Assembly: GCA_021792405.1 (NCBI GenBank)
Contig: JAJYUU010000010.1
Span: 1 to 48,420 of the forward strand
DNA: 48,420 nucleotides
Direction: 5' to 3'
Source: Actinomycetes bacterium
GTDB taxonomy: Bacteria; Actinomycetota; Actinomycetes; Streptosporangiales; Streptosporangiaceae
The notes under the pieces are model-generated. The model worked only from the letters and a program-made list of their open reading frames with translations. It made no database searches and had not been told where the DNA came from. Shown here in pieces: positions 32,501 to 40,464 of this stretch (position 1 is the stretch's first letter; each line of letters opens with the position of its first letter). Made by a program: the position numbers and the translations under genes.

Positions 32501-33427
32501 ATGCGGCCGCCAACGCCCGCCGAAAGTGGCGGTAGCGCGCTCGGCTCACCAGCGGCCGGCGATCCGCTGCTGCCCGTCGGCCTGCTCGGAGCACCTGTAG
32601 CGGAAGCGCTGGCGTTCCTACCCGACCCCGCCGAGCGGCTTGCCTACGCAGGCATCAGCGCTGGCGGCTGTTTCGCGAGGCCATTGCCGATCGATACGAC
32701 GTGCGCAGCGGCGGCACGCCGGTTCTTCCGCGAGGCCGTATCGAGCCTCGCCATTCCTTCCGGACTGGTGCATGACGGCGTCACCATGGCCAGCGAACTG
32801 GCCGCTAACACCCTTCATGCGCAGCGCAATGTGGCCGCGGCCGGGACCCGGCAGCGATCGGCCGCGGGCGTCCCGGAGATCTGGCTGTACCTTCGCGGCA
32901 CCGGCCGGTCACGGGAACTGGTGTGCAAGGTTTTCGACACCGAGCGCGGCTGGGCGCCAGGCAATCGTCCTGGCATGTCCGATGCGCCACCGGACTCGGT
33001 CAGCGGCCGGGGACTGCAGGTTGTGGCCGGCCTGTCGGCCGGGCAGTGGGGCTGCCACCTGAGCCGATCACGGCTGGGTAACTGGAAGGTGCCGGGCAAG
33101 GCGGTCTGGTTCTCGCTGCGCATTCCGCCGGCTGCCCTGCCAGATCACGTCGGCAGGCCGAGGTACAGCCCTGACTTGCTGGTCGATGAGCTCGAGGTCA
33201 TGCTGGCCGACCGCGGGCTCGCCAGCATTGTCCGTGCTGACCTGGACGGGATCTCGGTGCTGTCCATCAGCCGTCACTTGACAGTCTGGCGGCACGGCAC
33301 CGAGGTTTCCTGGCGCTCGCCGGCCGGACAGTACGAGCGGGTGGACCTGATGGACGCCGTCGACGTCGCCGAGCAGATCCTCTGCGCGCACGAGGAGATG
33401 GCGCTGGCCGACCCTGTCGCCGTCTAG
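32501..33427 (+). CDS. HATPase domain regulator (RsbW-like anti-sigma / serine kinase family)
   Basis: A 308-residue protein. The central part (about 58-210) is a GHKL ATPase of the HATPase_c_2 type: the N-box is in VTMASELAANTLHAQ, and the SGRGLQVVAGLSAGQWG segment is the glycine-rich lid. Such small proteins phosphorylate or bind anti-anti-sigma partners in actinomycetes. A further 90-residue C-terminal domain of unknown type (from about 215) is unusual for this group. GGAGGAG precedes the ATG at 32501. No STAS antagonist or sigma-B gene is adjacent, so the partner is unknown. Its stop lies in the first copy of a 20-bp repeat. Confidence 0.78.
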   Translation: MRPPTPAESGGSALGSPAAGDPLLPVGLLGAPVAEALAFLPDPAERLAYAGISAGGCFARPLPIDTTCAAAARRFFREAVSSLAIPSGLVHDGVTMASELAANTLHAQRNVAAAGTRQRSAAGVPEIWLYLRGTGRSRELVCKVFDTERGWAPGNRPGMSDAPPDSVSGRGLQVVAGLSAGQWGCHLSRSRLGNWKVPGKAVWFSLRIPPAALPDHVGRPRYSPDLLVDELEVMLADRGLASIVRADLDGISVLSISRHLTVWRHGTEVSWRSPAGQYERVDLMDAVDVAEQILCAHEEMALADPVAV

Positions 33428-33500
33428 CGATGCGATCGCCCGTCTAGCGATGCGATCGCCCGTCTAGCGATGCGATCGCCCGTCTAGCGATGCGATCGCC
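33421..33500. repeat. Four exact 20-bp tandem repeats with GCGATCGC palindromes
   Basis: The unit CGTCTAGCGATGCGATCGCC is repeated without change at 33421, 33441, 33461 and 33481. The first copy includes the stop codon of the HATPase gene. Each has one perfect 8-bp palindrome, spaced two helical turns apart. Confidence 0.97.
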
Positions 33501-33560
33501 CGCCTGGTAGACGTGCTGCCCGGAGGCGGAGGTGGCGGGCCTGCGCGGCTGCGGCGTGCC

Positions 33561-34346
33561 TCATCGGCCCAGGTACACCGGTGTCTGCTTGTTCACGAAT
33601 GCCAGTGTCGCGGCCTTGTGGTCGTCCGTGCTCCCGAGCCGCACTTGCAGGTCGGCCTCTCTCTCCAGCGACTCGCCCAGGCCATGGCTGCTCGAATACG
33701 CCAGGCTCTCCTTGATCGCGGCGTAAGCCAGCGTCGGCCCGTCGGCCAGCCTGGCAGCCATGGCAGCTGAGACCGCAGGCAGTTCCGCGTCCGGTACGAC
33801 GGACGTGAGAAGCCCGAGGTTCAGCGCGGTGGCGGCGTCGATCGGCTCTGCCAGCATCAGCATCTCCGCCGCCCTGGCCGGGCCGACGAGCCGCTGCAGA
33901 GTCCACGACGCCCCCGAGTCCGCGCCAAGCCCGACCTTGGCGAATGCCAGCAGGAAGCTCGCTCGCTCGGCGGCGATGCGGAAGTCACAGGCAAAAGCAA
34001 GCGCGGCGCCCGCTCCGGCGGCAACTCCCGGCAGCGCGGCGATCACTGGCTTGGGCATTGCCGCGATAGTCTCGATCATCGGGTTGTAGTGCCGCCGGAC
34101 GGTATCGAGCGGAGCCGAGTCAAGGGCCAGCAGTTCGGCGTGCTCCCGAAGGTCCTGGCCCGAGCAGAACGCCTGGCCCGCACCGGTGAGGACGACCGCG
34201 CGCACTGCCTCTGTCACGCTGCAGTCCCGCAGCACTCCCAGCAGGGCGACCTTGGCATCCAGCGTGAGGGCGTTTCGGGCCGCTGGCCGGTTTATCGTGA
34301 TCGTGGCGACCGCGCCGTTGACCTCATAAAGCACGTTTTCGGTCAC
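33561..34346 (-). CDS. Enoyl-CoA hydratase/isomerase family protein
   Basis: A 261-residue crotonase-fold protein acting on acyl-CoA. The oxyanion-hole glycines are in LTGAGQAFCSGQDL and ALPGVAAGAGAALAF. FAKVGLGADSGASW, with Asp rather than Glu, resembles the PaaG-type isomerase/hydratase group active in phenylacetate or beta-oxidation. No partner genes for either pathway are next to it, so the reaction is open. GAGGAAGGG precedes the GTG at 34346. It is transcribed away from the DUF3117 gene and converges on the 20-bp repeat array. Confidence 0.9.
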   Translation of the reverse strand: MTENVLYEVNGAVATITINRPAARNALTLDAKVALLGVLRDCSVTEAVRAVVLTGAGQAFCSGQDLREHAELLALDSAPLDTVRRHYNPMIETIAAMPKPVIAALPGVAAGAGAALAFACDFRIAAERASFLLAFAKVGLGADSGASWTLQRLVGPARAAEMLMLAEPIDAATALNLGLLTSVVPDAELPAVSAAMAARLADGPTLAYAAIKESLAYSSSHGLGESLEREADLQVRLGSTDDHKAATLAFVNKQTPVYLGR

Positions 34347-34705
34347 TAGCCCTTCCTCTCCTGGTGCCCGGGCGTTGCAACTGGGCCGCACTCGCGGGTG
34401 CGGGACTGTCGAGGCCGAGCATGCCTGAGTCGCTGGCTGCGGGCAACCAGGCCCGGCGTCCTGCGGCTAGCTGACTGCGTGCCGCCGGCCGGACAGGGCC
34501 GGCCGGGTTCTGCCGAGTAGCCCGGTATCAGCCGTCATGGAACTGGCGTCCGCGGGACGGCTGATCATTAGCGCCGGACGGCCGAACACTGGATAATAGA
34601 GGGACTGATCGAGATGTATGTGGCTGGCCGGAGTACCGGCAGCCGCTCGGCGCGTTGAGCGGCTGCTGCGGTCTGTGCGGCCGGAGGGCAGGGAAGGGGA
34701 GCAGA
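34347..34705. other. Gene-free divergent interval upstream of the DUF3117 gene
   Basis: This 359-bp region has no credible gene. It carries a plausible promoter for the plus strand, TTAGCG (34568-34573), an 18-bp spacer and GATAAT (34592-34597), which would give a leader of about 100 nt before 34706. Confidence 0.5.
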
Positions 34706-34873
34706 ATGGCGGCGATGAAGCCGCGGACGGGCGACGGTCCGCTTGAGGTCACCAAGGAGGGCCGTGGCATCGTGATGCGCGTGCCGCTGGAGGGTGGCGG
34801 GCGCCTGGTAGTCGAGCTCACTCCCGACGAGGCCCGTGCTCTCGGCGAGGCGCTCCATACCGCCGTCGGCTGA
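34706..34873 (+). CDS. DUF3117 protein
   Basis: A 55-residue protein beginning MAAMKPRTGDGPLEVTKEGR, almost invariant across actinobacteria (Rv1211 in M. tuberculosis). It ends in a short helix DEARALGEALHTAVG. The conservation implies an essential or regulatory role, but none is established. Experimental reports place the mycobacterial homologue under calcium or calmodulin-like headings, which I cannot confirm from sequence. A GGAAGGGGA ribosome-binding site sits 6 nt before the ATG. It lies on the plus strand between the enoyl-CoA hydratase and O-methyltransferase genes. Confidence 0.93.
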   Translation: MAAMKPRTGDGPLEVTKEGRGIVMRVPLEGGGRLVVELTPDEARALGEALHTAVG

Positions 34874-34949
34874 ACCTGCTGCCGTAACAGTCCGGATACC
34901 CCCTGCTGCCCGGGTTCCGCGTTCCTCGATCTGATGGTGCCGGCCAGTC

Positions 34950-35609
34950 CTAGCTGCTGCTGCCGCCTTGCCGGGCGGCAACAAGCAAGCCATTGCCGAT
35001 CGGCAGCAGCAACTGAGTCAGGCGCTCGTCGGCCCGAACCTGCTCGCGTACCTCGGCCGCCGCGGCAGCCTCGGCGTCGGTGGGCAGTCGCTCCGTTCCC
35101 GCGCTGCCTGGTAGCACCGAGTTAAACAGCACGATTCCGCCGGGCCGGAGCAAGCGCAGGGCGCTCGCCAGATAGGCACTCAGCTCGAGCCGGTCGGCGT
35201 CACAGAACACCATGTCGTAGGCGTTGTCGGCGAGCCGGGGCAGTACTTCGAGTGCCAGGCCGCCGATCAGCCGGTACCTGCTCGGCGGAAAGCCGGCCGC
35301 GAGGTAGGCAGCGCGCGCCAGGCGCTGATGCTCGGGCTCGGAGTCGACCGTGGTAAGGACCGCGCCAGGCCGCATGCCGCGCAGCAGCCAGATTCCGGAC
35401 GTGCCGCAGCCGGTCCCGATCTCCACCACCGACCTGGCGCCGATGGCGGCAGCTAGGAACCGGAGTGTGCCGCCCGTGAGCGGGCTCACCGGCGCGGCAC
35501 CGCCCACTTCGGCCGCGTTACGCCGGGCGCTGATCAGGGCGTCATCCTCGGGCAAGAAGTCGTCGATGTAGGCAAGCGTGGCCGCACTGATCGAAATGAG
35601 TACCTCCAT
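34950..35609 (-). CDS. O-methyltransferase (class I, Rv1220c-like)
   Basis: A SAM-dependent O-methyltransferase of about 219 residues. Motif I is VVEIGTGCGTSGIWLL (about 62-77), the acidic VDSEPEHQ follows, and MVFCDAD supplies the catalytic metal/asparagine region of the caffeoyl-CoA type. It is divergent from sigE exactly as Rv1220c is from Rv1221. The ATG at 35609 has no clear ribosome-binding site; the frame continues to 35771 through a low-similarity stretch. The substrate is unknown. Confidence 0.9.
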   Translation of the reverse strand: MEVLISISAATLAYIDDFLPEDDALISARRNAAEVGGAAPVSPLTGGTLRFLAAAIGARSVVEIGTGCGTSGIWLLRGMRPGAVLTTVDSEPEHQRLARAAYLAAGFPPSRYRLIGGLALEVLPRLADNAYDMVFCDADRLELSAYLASALRLLRPGGIVLFNSVLPGSAGTERLPTDAEAAAAAEVREQVRADERLTQLLLPIGNGLLVAARQGGSSS

Positions 35610-35717
35610 ACTGGCCGGCCGCCGCCGTATCCGGCGGCCCGGCCCGGCTTTGCTTGTCCCGGGCTGACTTGTCCTGGACCCCTCAGGGCGCAGCCTAGCG
35701 GGCAGTCCGGCGATCCG

Positions 35718-35744
35718 GGAACTGGCCGGGTAACCTCGCGCGTT
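35718..35744 (+). promoter_or_regulatory. Second ECF-type promoter candidate upstream of sigE
   Basis: GGAAC (35718-35722) and CGTT (35741-35744) are 18 bp apart. It lies 200 bp before the sigE start, so it is less certain than the proximal site. Confidence 0.3.
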
Positions 35745-35885
35745 AACGGGTGCGACAGGCAGGCGGAGCATCGAGCGCCAGCCGTGGGGTTGATCTGCCG
35801 GGAGCCGGGAATATTCGGTTTCGGCACCTTCGCCGCCGCGGCAGCTCGCCAGCCGCGAAGACGCGGGGCCAGCGGCCGGATCGAC

Positions 35886-35912
35886 GGAACAACGCCGACC
35901 CGCCGGGAGTTG
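35886..35912 (+). promoter_or_regulatory. ECF-type promoter GGAAC-N18-GTTG for sigE
   Basis: GGAAC (35886-35890) and GTTG (35909-35912) fit SigE/SigH/SigR-type promoters. The predicted transcript would start about 27 nt before the GTG at 35945. Confidence 0.5.
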
Positions 35913-35944
35913 CGGTAGGAGCAGGCGTTGGAGGACGTGAGCCG

Positions 35945-36583
35945 GTGCACGGGGACGTAGCAGATCAGGCAGGCCGTACCGAGCAAGCGGCTGAGGCGGC
36001 GCAGTGGACCCCGCCGAGCTGGGAAGCGGTGGTTCGTGACCATTCTGCGCGCGTGTACCGGCTTGCCTATCGGCTTACCGGCAACAGCCACGACGCAGAG
36101 GACCTGACGCAGGAAGTGTTCGTGCGGGTATTCCGCTCGCTGGACAGCTATGTCCCCGGCACGTTCGAAGGATGGCTGCACCGGATCACGACCAACCTCT
36201 TCCTCGACATGGCGCGCAGGAAGCAGCGCATCAGGTTCGAGGGCCTGGCTGACGAGACGGAGGCGCGCCTCGGTGGCTCGGAGCCGACTCCTGCGCAAGC
36301 ATTCGACGACCGGCATCTGGATGGCGACATTCACGCCGCGCTCATGGCGCTTGCGCCCGAGTACCGTGCGGCAGTCATTCTCTGCGACATCGAGGGCTTG
36401 CCCTACGAGGAGATCGCGGACACTCTTGGCGTGAAGCTGGGTACCGTCCGTAGCCGGATTCACCGCGGCCGTGCTCAGCTTCGGCAGGCACTTGAGCACC
36501 GGCGCCCGCGCCCCCTCAGGACAGCAGTGCCGCAGCCGCGGCTGCAGATCGACCTGCCAGTAGCACAGGGAGGTCAACCTTGA
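35945..36583 (+). CDS. sigE: ECF sigma factor SigE (envelope stress)
   Basis: A 212-residue ECF sigma factor. Region 2 (about 28-95) contains [20 protein letters not shown]; region 4 (about 130-185) ends in [20 protein letters not shown]. The gene order O-methyltransferase, sigE, rseA, tatB, mrp is that of mycobacterial Rv1220c-Rv1229c, supporting the name. GGAGG sits 10 nt before the GTG at 35945. The frame extends to 35750, but the upstream part is arginine/glycine-rich and not conserved. It is coupled to rseA by a 4-nt stop/start overlap. The proximal promoter looks ECF-dependent. Confidence 0.93.
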   Translation: MHGDVADQAGRTEQAAEAAQWTPPSWEAVVRDHSARVYRLAYRLTGNSHDAEDLTQEVFVRVFRSLDSYVPGTFEGWLHRITTNLFLDMARRKQRIRFEGLADETEARLGGSEPTPAQAFDDRHLDGDIHAALMALAPEYRAAVILCDIEGLPYEEIADTLGVKLGTVRSRIHRGRAQLRQALEHRRPRPLRTAVPQPRLQIDLPVAQGGQP

Positions 36584-37128
36584 CGCACCTCGGCCAGCGG
36601 CTGTCCGCGCTGATCGACGGTGAGCTCGACGGCAGCGAGCGCGAGCGTGTGCTCCTGCACATGGCTAAATGCGGCTCGTGCCGCGACGAGGTTGCCGCGC
36701 TCCGGATGCTGAAGCGCAGGATGACGGAGCTGGGTGAGGCCGCTGCCGGCGCCGGGCTGACCGGCAGGCTGATGCGGCTCACCGACGCCGACCCGGTGGA
36801 CCACGGGAGGCCTGTGGCAGAGGCCGCCTGGCCGGTTCCGCCACCGCAGGCCGGGTGGGATTTGCCAGCTCACTCAGCACGGCCGGAGCAACGGGCAGGC
36901 CGGTATTTCCTGGCCGGCTCGCTCGTCGTCTTCCTGGCTGGCCTGGGTACCGCGGCATTCATCGCCGGCGGCGAGCCGCAGGCGCAGGCTCCGTCGCCGC
37001 CAGCGACACCGTCGGTGGATGTGCTCGTCGTCCCGCGCGAGCCGGCCAGCGCTCCCGCTGAGCGGCGCCCTGCTCAGGATCCTAGCCGCGCCGTCCCCTA
37101 CACGGTGGCCTCGCCGCACGTGCCCTGA
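36580..37128 (+). CDS. rseA: Zinc-finger anti-sigma factor RseA-like
   Basis: A 182-residue anti-sigma factor for SigE. The ZAS/zf-HC2 zinc motif is HMAKCGSC, with H27, C31 and C34 spaced as H-x3-C-x2-C. A single transmembrane helix lies at about 108-130 ([19 protein letters not shown]). A proline/alanine-rich extracytoplasmic tail of about 50 residues follows. The start is a TTG whose TTGA contains the sigE stop, after an AGGGAGGT ribosome-binding site; this keeps the two proteins in balance. In mycobacteria the homologue may lack a membrane span, so this version is more like a regulated-proteolysis substrate. Confidence 0.9.
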   Translation: MTHLGQRLSALIDGELDGSERERVLLHMAKCGSCRDEVAALRMLKRRMTELGEAAAGAGLTGRLMRLTDADPVDHGRPVAEAAWPVPPPQAGWDLPAHSARPEQRAGRYFLAGSLVVFLAGLGTAAFIAGGEPQAQAPSPPATPSVDVLVVPREPASAPAERRPAQDPSRAVPYTVASPHVP

Positions 37129-37202
37129 CGGCGCCTTGCCCGCGGGTGCCGCGCAGCCCAGCGTGGCCTCGCGCGAAATTCTGATGACCGCAGGTCACGG
37201 GC

Positions 37203-37237
37203 TACGCTGTCAGAGCGGGCCACAGCCTGTGTGGTCC
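37203..37237 (+). promoter_or_regulatory. tatB promoter and 5' leader hairpin
   Basis: TTCTGA (37179-37184), 18 bp, then TACGCT (37203-37208). About 9 nt later an 8-bp stem (37217-37224 with 37230-37237, one G-U pair, 5-nt loop) would form at the 5' end of the transcript. Confidence 0.35.
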
Positions 37238-37257
37238 TAGCCCCTTGGAGCCTGCCG

Positions 37258-37629
37258 GTGTTCGACCAGGAATTCATCAAGCTCTTGGTGCTCGGGGTCG
37301 TTGCGCTGATCATCTTCGGGCCGGAGCGGCTTCCTGCCTTCGCCGCCCAGGCGGGCCGGGCGCTGCGGGAACTGCGCCGGATGGCTGACGGCGCCAAGTC
37401 AGAATTGCAGGAAAATCTCGGCCCCGAATTCAGCCAGTTCGACCTGGCCGACATCAACCCCAAGCACTTCGTCCGCAAGCACTTGTTCGACGACCTCACC
37501 GCTGATCCCGTCGTGATCGGCGGTGCTGCGAATGGCGGCCCCAACGCGGCCATGCAGTCAGGTCGCCTGACCGCCGGGAACAGCTTGCTGCCCGGCGAGA
37601 GCCCGCCGTATGACACCGAGGCCACCTGA
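37258..37629 (+). CDS. tatB: Sec-independent protein translocase TatB
   Basis: A 123-residue Tat component that receives twin-arginine substrates with TatC. It begins FDQEFIKLLVLGVVALIIFG, one N-terminal membrane helix, then the hinge GPERLPAFAAQAG and an amphipathic helix ALRELRRMADGAKSEL. The glutamate and GPERLP fit TatB rather than TatA. TTGGAG lies 7 nt before the GTG. The C-terminal tail (about 60-123) is polar. It sits directly after rseA with no htrA between, unlike M. tuberculosis. Confidence 0.93.
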   Translation: MFDQEFIKLLVLGVVALIIFGPERLPAFAAQAGRALRELRRMADGAKSELQENLGPEFSQFDLADINPKHFVRKHLFDDLTADPVVIGGAANGGPNAAMQSGRLTAGNSLLPGESPPYDTEAT

Positions 37630-37656
37630 CGGTGACCCGGCTTCGTCAGGGGCCGT

Positions 37657-38820
37657 TCAGACGGGAGAAAGGCCGAGCTGACGGCCAGCCAGGCTCCTCG
37701 TGCGACCGGCCAGCCTTTCGGCGATCTTCCGTAGCTGCTGGGATGCAGGCGTGTCGGGATCGGCCAGGACCAGCGGAATGCCGGCATCCCCTGCCTCGCG
37801 GAGTTTCGGCTCGATCGGGATCTCGCCAAGCACCGGTACCGGGACACCGGTAAGCCTGGTCAGCGTGTCGGCGACCGCCGCGCCACCGCCCGCGCCGAAG
37901 ACGTCGACCCGCTCACCGCAGTGCGGGCACGGCAGGTAGGACATGTTCTCGATCACGCCCACCACGCGCTGGTTCAGTTGCACCGCGAGTGAGCCGGCCC
38001 GCTCGGCAACCTCGGCTGACGCCAGCTGCGGCGTGGTCACCACGACGAGTTCGCTGCCCGGGACCAGGTGCGCGGCCGAGATGGCAACGTCTCCGGTGCC
38101 AGGCGGAAGGTCTAGCAGCAGAATGTCTAGATCGCCCCAGAATACGTCGGCGAGGAACTGCTGCAGCAGCCGGTGCAGGATAGGGCCGCGCAACGGCAGC
38201 GGCTCATTGCCCTTCTTCAGCATGCCGCTGGAGATAGCCCGGACACCGTGCGCGGTCGGCGGCATGATCATTTGCTCGACCTGCGTCGGGCGGTCCTTGA
38301 TGCCGAGCATCCGCGGTACCGAATGCCCGTAGATGTCGGCGTCCAGCAGGCCGACCTTCTGGCCGAGCGCGGCCAGCGCGACGGCCAGGTTGACGGTCAC
38401 GGACGACTTGCCAACGCCACCCTTGCCGCTGGCGATCGCGTAGACCCTGGTGAGAGAGCCGGGCTGGGCGAACGGGATCTCCTTCTCGGGATTGCCCCCG
38501 CGCAGCTTGGTCTGCAGCTCGCGCCGCTGCTCCTCGCTCATGACGTCCATCTCGACCCGGACCGCCGTGACACCGCCAAGCTTGCCGACCGCGGCGGTGA
38601 CATCACGGTTGATGGTGTCCCGGAGAGGGCATCCGCTGACGGTCAGCCACACGCCGACGATGACGCCGCCGCCGGGTGTCACCTCGATGCTCTTGACCAT
38701 GCCGAGGTCAGTGATCGGGCGGTGGATCTCGGGGTCGTTGACGGTCGAAAGCGCCTGGGTCACCTGCTCCGGGCTAGGCAGGACGACACCCGAAGCCGCT
38801 GGCGCTGAGTCTGTAGACAT
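37657..38820 (-). CDS. mrp: Mrp/NBP35-family iron-sulfur carrier ATPase
   Basis: A 387-residue protein that assembles and delivers Fe-S clusters. The N-terminal DUF59/MIP18 domain (about 12-100, VNDPEIHRPITDLGM and CPLRDTI) precedes the ParA/MinD-type ATPase. The deviant P-loop GKGGVGKSSVT is followed by DADIYGHSVPRML. The CxxC at YLPCPHCGE is the cluster-binding pair. ATG at 38820. It converges with tatB, 27 bp from its stop, matching Rv1224-Rv1229c. The frame extends to 39156, but this overlaps the divergent lyase gene. Confidence 0.94.
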   Translation of the reverse strand: MSTDSAPAASGVVLPSPEQVTQALSTVNDPEIHRPITDLGMVKSIEVTPGGGVIVGVWLTVSGCPLRDTINRDVTAAVGKLGGVTAVRVEMDVMSEEQRRELQTKLRGGNPEKEIPFAQPGSLTRVYAIASGKGGVGKSSVTVNLAVALAALGQKVGLLDADIYGHSVPRMLGIKDRPTQVEQMIMPPTAHGVRAISSGMLKKGNEPLPLRGPILHRLLQQFLADVFWGDLDILLLDLPPGTGDVAISAAHLVPGSELVVVTTPQLASAEVAERAGSLAVQLNQRVVGVIENMSYLPCPHCGERVDVFGAGGGAAVADTLTRLTGVPVPVLGEIPIEPKLREAGDAGIPLVLADPDTPASQQLRKIAERLAGRTRSLAGRQLGLSPV

Positions 38821-38945
38821 GGCCCCATGGTAGGCCCCATGAGTCCGTGCCCTGCCCGGCGAGGCACATCCAGCCCTTGCGCGAGCCGTGACGGTCGGCG
38901 AATCTGGCTGGGCGGGGCGGCCGCGCGCCCGGCCGCGGCGGCAAT

Positions 38946-38960
38946 TATGCTCAACCGGCG
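38946..38960 (+). promoter_or_regulatory. Leaderless-type -10 element
   Basis: TATGCT (38946-38951) ends 8 nt before the GTG at 38960. Confidence 0.45.
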
Positions 38961-39913
38961 TGAGTGCTCGCGCATACCGGCCAAGGCGGACGACTCTGGC
39001 GGTGCCTGCCAGCAACGCCAGGTTCGTGGTCAAAGCCCGCGAACTGCCGGTCGATGAGGTCTTCCTCGACCTTGAGGACGCTGTGGCCCCCGCGGAGAAG
39101 GAGCGGAGCCGCGCGGCTGTCGTGCAGGCGCTCCGCGACGGCGGCTGGGGCAGCAAGGTCCGGGCGGTCCGGGTGAACGACGCCAGGACTGGCTGGGCCT
39201 ATCGCGACGTTGTCGACATCGTCGAGCAGGCGGGCGGGTCGCTCGATGCCATCGTGCTTCCGAAGGTGACGAGCCCGCTGGATGTGGGCTGGCTGGACAT
39301 GCTGCTCAGCCAGATCGAGCAGGCGTCAGGACTGGCTCGGGGCCGGATCGCCATCGAGGCGCAAATCGAGGACGCTGCGGGCCTGGCTGCTGCCGACGAG
39401 ATAGCAGCGGCTTCGCCACGGCTTGAGGCACTGGTGTTCGGCCCGGCAGACTTCATGGCCAGCCTGGGCATGCGCTCCCTGACCGTCGGCGCGCAGCCAC
39501 CGGGTTATGCCGGGGGCGATGCGTTTCATTACGCGCACCTGCGCTTGCTGGTGGCCGCCCGAGCGCACGGGCTGCAGGCGATCGACGGGCCGTTCGCGGC
39601 GATCAGGGACGCTGCGGGGCTGGCCGCCAGCGCGGCAAGTGCCGCGGCGATCGGCTTCGATGGCAAGTGGGTGGTGCATCCTGGCCAGGTCGACGTGGTG
39701 AATGCCGAGTTCTCCCCGTCCCAGGCCGATTATGACCGGGCTGAGTTGCTGATCGAGGCGTACGACTACTACACCACAGTGCAGCGGCGGGGAGCCGCGA
39801 TGCTCGGCGGCGAGATGATCGACGAGGCGTCCAGAAAGCTCGCCCTGGTCGTCGCGGCCCGTGGCCGGGCGGCGGGATTGGACCGGACAAGCCGGTTCGA
39901 ACCGCCGCAATAG
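38960..39913 (+). CDS. CoA ester lyase (HpcH/HpaI / CitE-like)
   Basis: A 317-residue TIM-barrel lyase, relatives of which cleave citryl-, malyl- or citramalyl-CoA. LAVPASNARFVVKA, then EVFLDLEDAVAP with the metal-binding acidic residues, IEAQIEDAAGL and VFGPADFMASLG follow in the family order. GKWVVHPGQ near the C-terminus is typical. The GTG at 38960 was chosen because it follows a leaderless-type -10 and fits the family N-terminus; the frame opens earlier at 38888. Without neighbours of a C2/C3 pathway the substrate stays open. Confidence 0.9.
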   Translation: MSARAYRPRRTTLAVPASNARFVVKARELPVDEVFLDLEDAVAPAEKERSRAAVVQALRDGGWGSKVRAVRVNDARTGWAYRDVVDIVEQAGGSLDAIVLPKVTSPLDVGWLDMLLSQIEQASGLARGRIAIEAQIEDAAGLAAADEIAAASPRLEALVFGPADFMASLGMRSLTVGAQPPGYAGGDAFHYAHLRLLVAARAHGLQAIDGPFAAIRDAAGLAASAASAAAIGFDGKWVVHPGQVDVVNAEFSPSQADYDRAELLIEAYDYYTTVQRRGAAMLGGEMIDEASRKLALVVAARGRAAGLDRTSRFEPPQ

Positions 39914-39942
39914 CCCTCCTTGGAACCGGCTCGCGGCTGCCG

Positions 39943-40383
39943 TCAGGTCCAGGATCGCAATGCAGCCAGCAGCCCGGGCGTCAGTTCGCCGCGTGCTTGC
40001 ATCTCGTCGGCCTCGGCGTCGCTCACCCAGCGCACGGCGGCGGCATCGTCGCCGGCCCTGGCCGGCCCGGCGCCCGGCGCCGGCGCCGCCAGGTAGTCCC
40101 TGACCTCGATGACGACACCGTCGCCGGGCAACTCCGCGATGCCCAGTAGCGGGCCGCACGTCACGGCTAGCCCGGTTTCCTCCATGACTTCCCTGACGAC
40201 CGCCTGTTCGGCACTCTCCCCGGGCTCGATCCGGCCGCCTGGGATCGACCACAGCCCCATGCCCGGCTCGTGCCCCCGCAAGATCAGCAGCAGCCGCCCG
40301 GCGCCGTCCCTGATCACGGCTCCCACGCACGGCAGCCGGACGGATGAGTTGCGTTCGGGCGGAGGACTACCAGGCTCGGCCAC
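39943..40383 (-). CDS. Nudix hydrolase
   Basis: A 146-residue hydrolase of nucleoside diphosphates linked to another group. The 23-residue Nudix box lies at about 50-72 with the pattern G-x5-E-x7-REVMEETGL complete. LPCVGAVIRDGAGRLLLI is the usual first strand pair. Candidate substrates include oxidised dNTPs, NADH or ADP-ribose, but the residues after the box do not single one out. It starts at a GTG, with CATAAT 6 nt upstream on the minus strand, again leaderless-like. It converges with the lyase gene. Confidence 0.92.
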   Translation of the reverse strand: MAEPGSPPPERNSSVRLPCVGAVIRDGAGRLLLILRGHEPGMGLWSIPGGRIEPGESAEQAVVREVMEETGLAVTCGPLLGIAELPGDGVVIEVRDYLAAPAPGAGPARAGDDAAAVRWVSDAEADEMQARGELTPGLLAALRSWT

Positions 40384-40464
40384 TGGTCCATTATGTCCTG
40401 GCAGCGGAGATCACCGCGCGGTCGGCATTTGACGCAGTGGATCTGGGGGATAACTCTGTGTGAG

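Larger units (their letters stand above)
35610..35944. other. Gene-free divergent interval between the O-methyltransferase and sigE
   Basis: A 335-bp region with no coding sequence of its own. Besides the two ECF-type promoters it contains an isolated AT-rich palindrome GAATATTC at 35809-35816. Confidence 0.55.

Noticed and set aside
33421-33500. CRISPR-like array
   Set aside because: The 20-bp units are directly adjacent with no spacers, and no cas genes are near.
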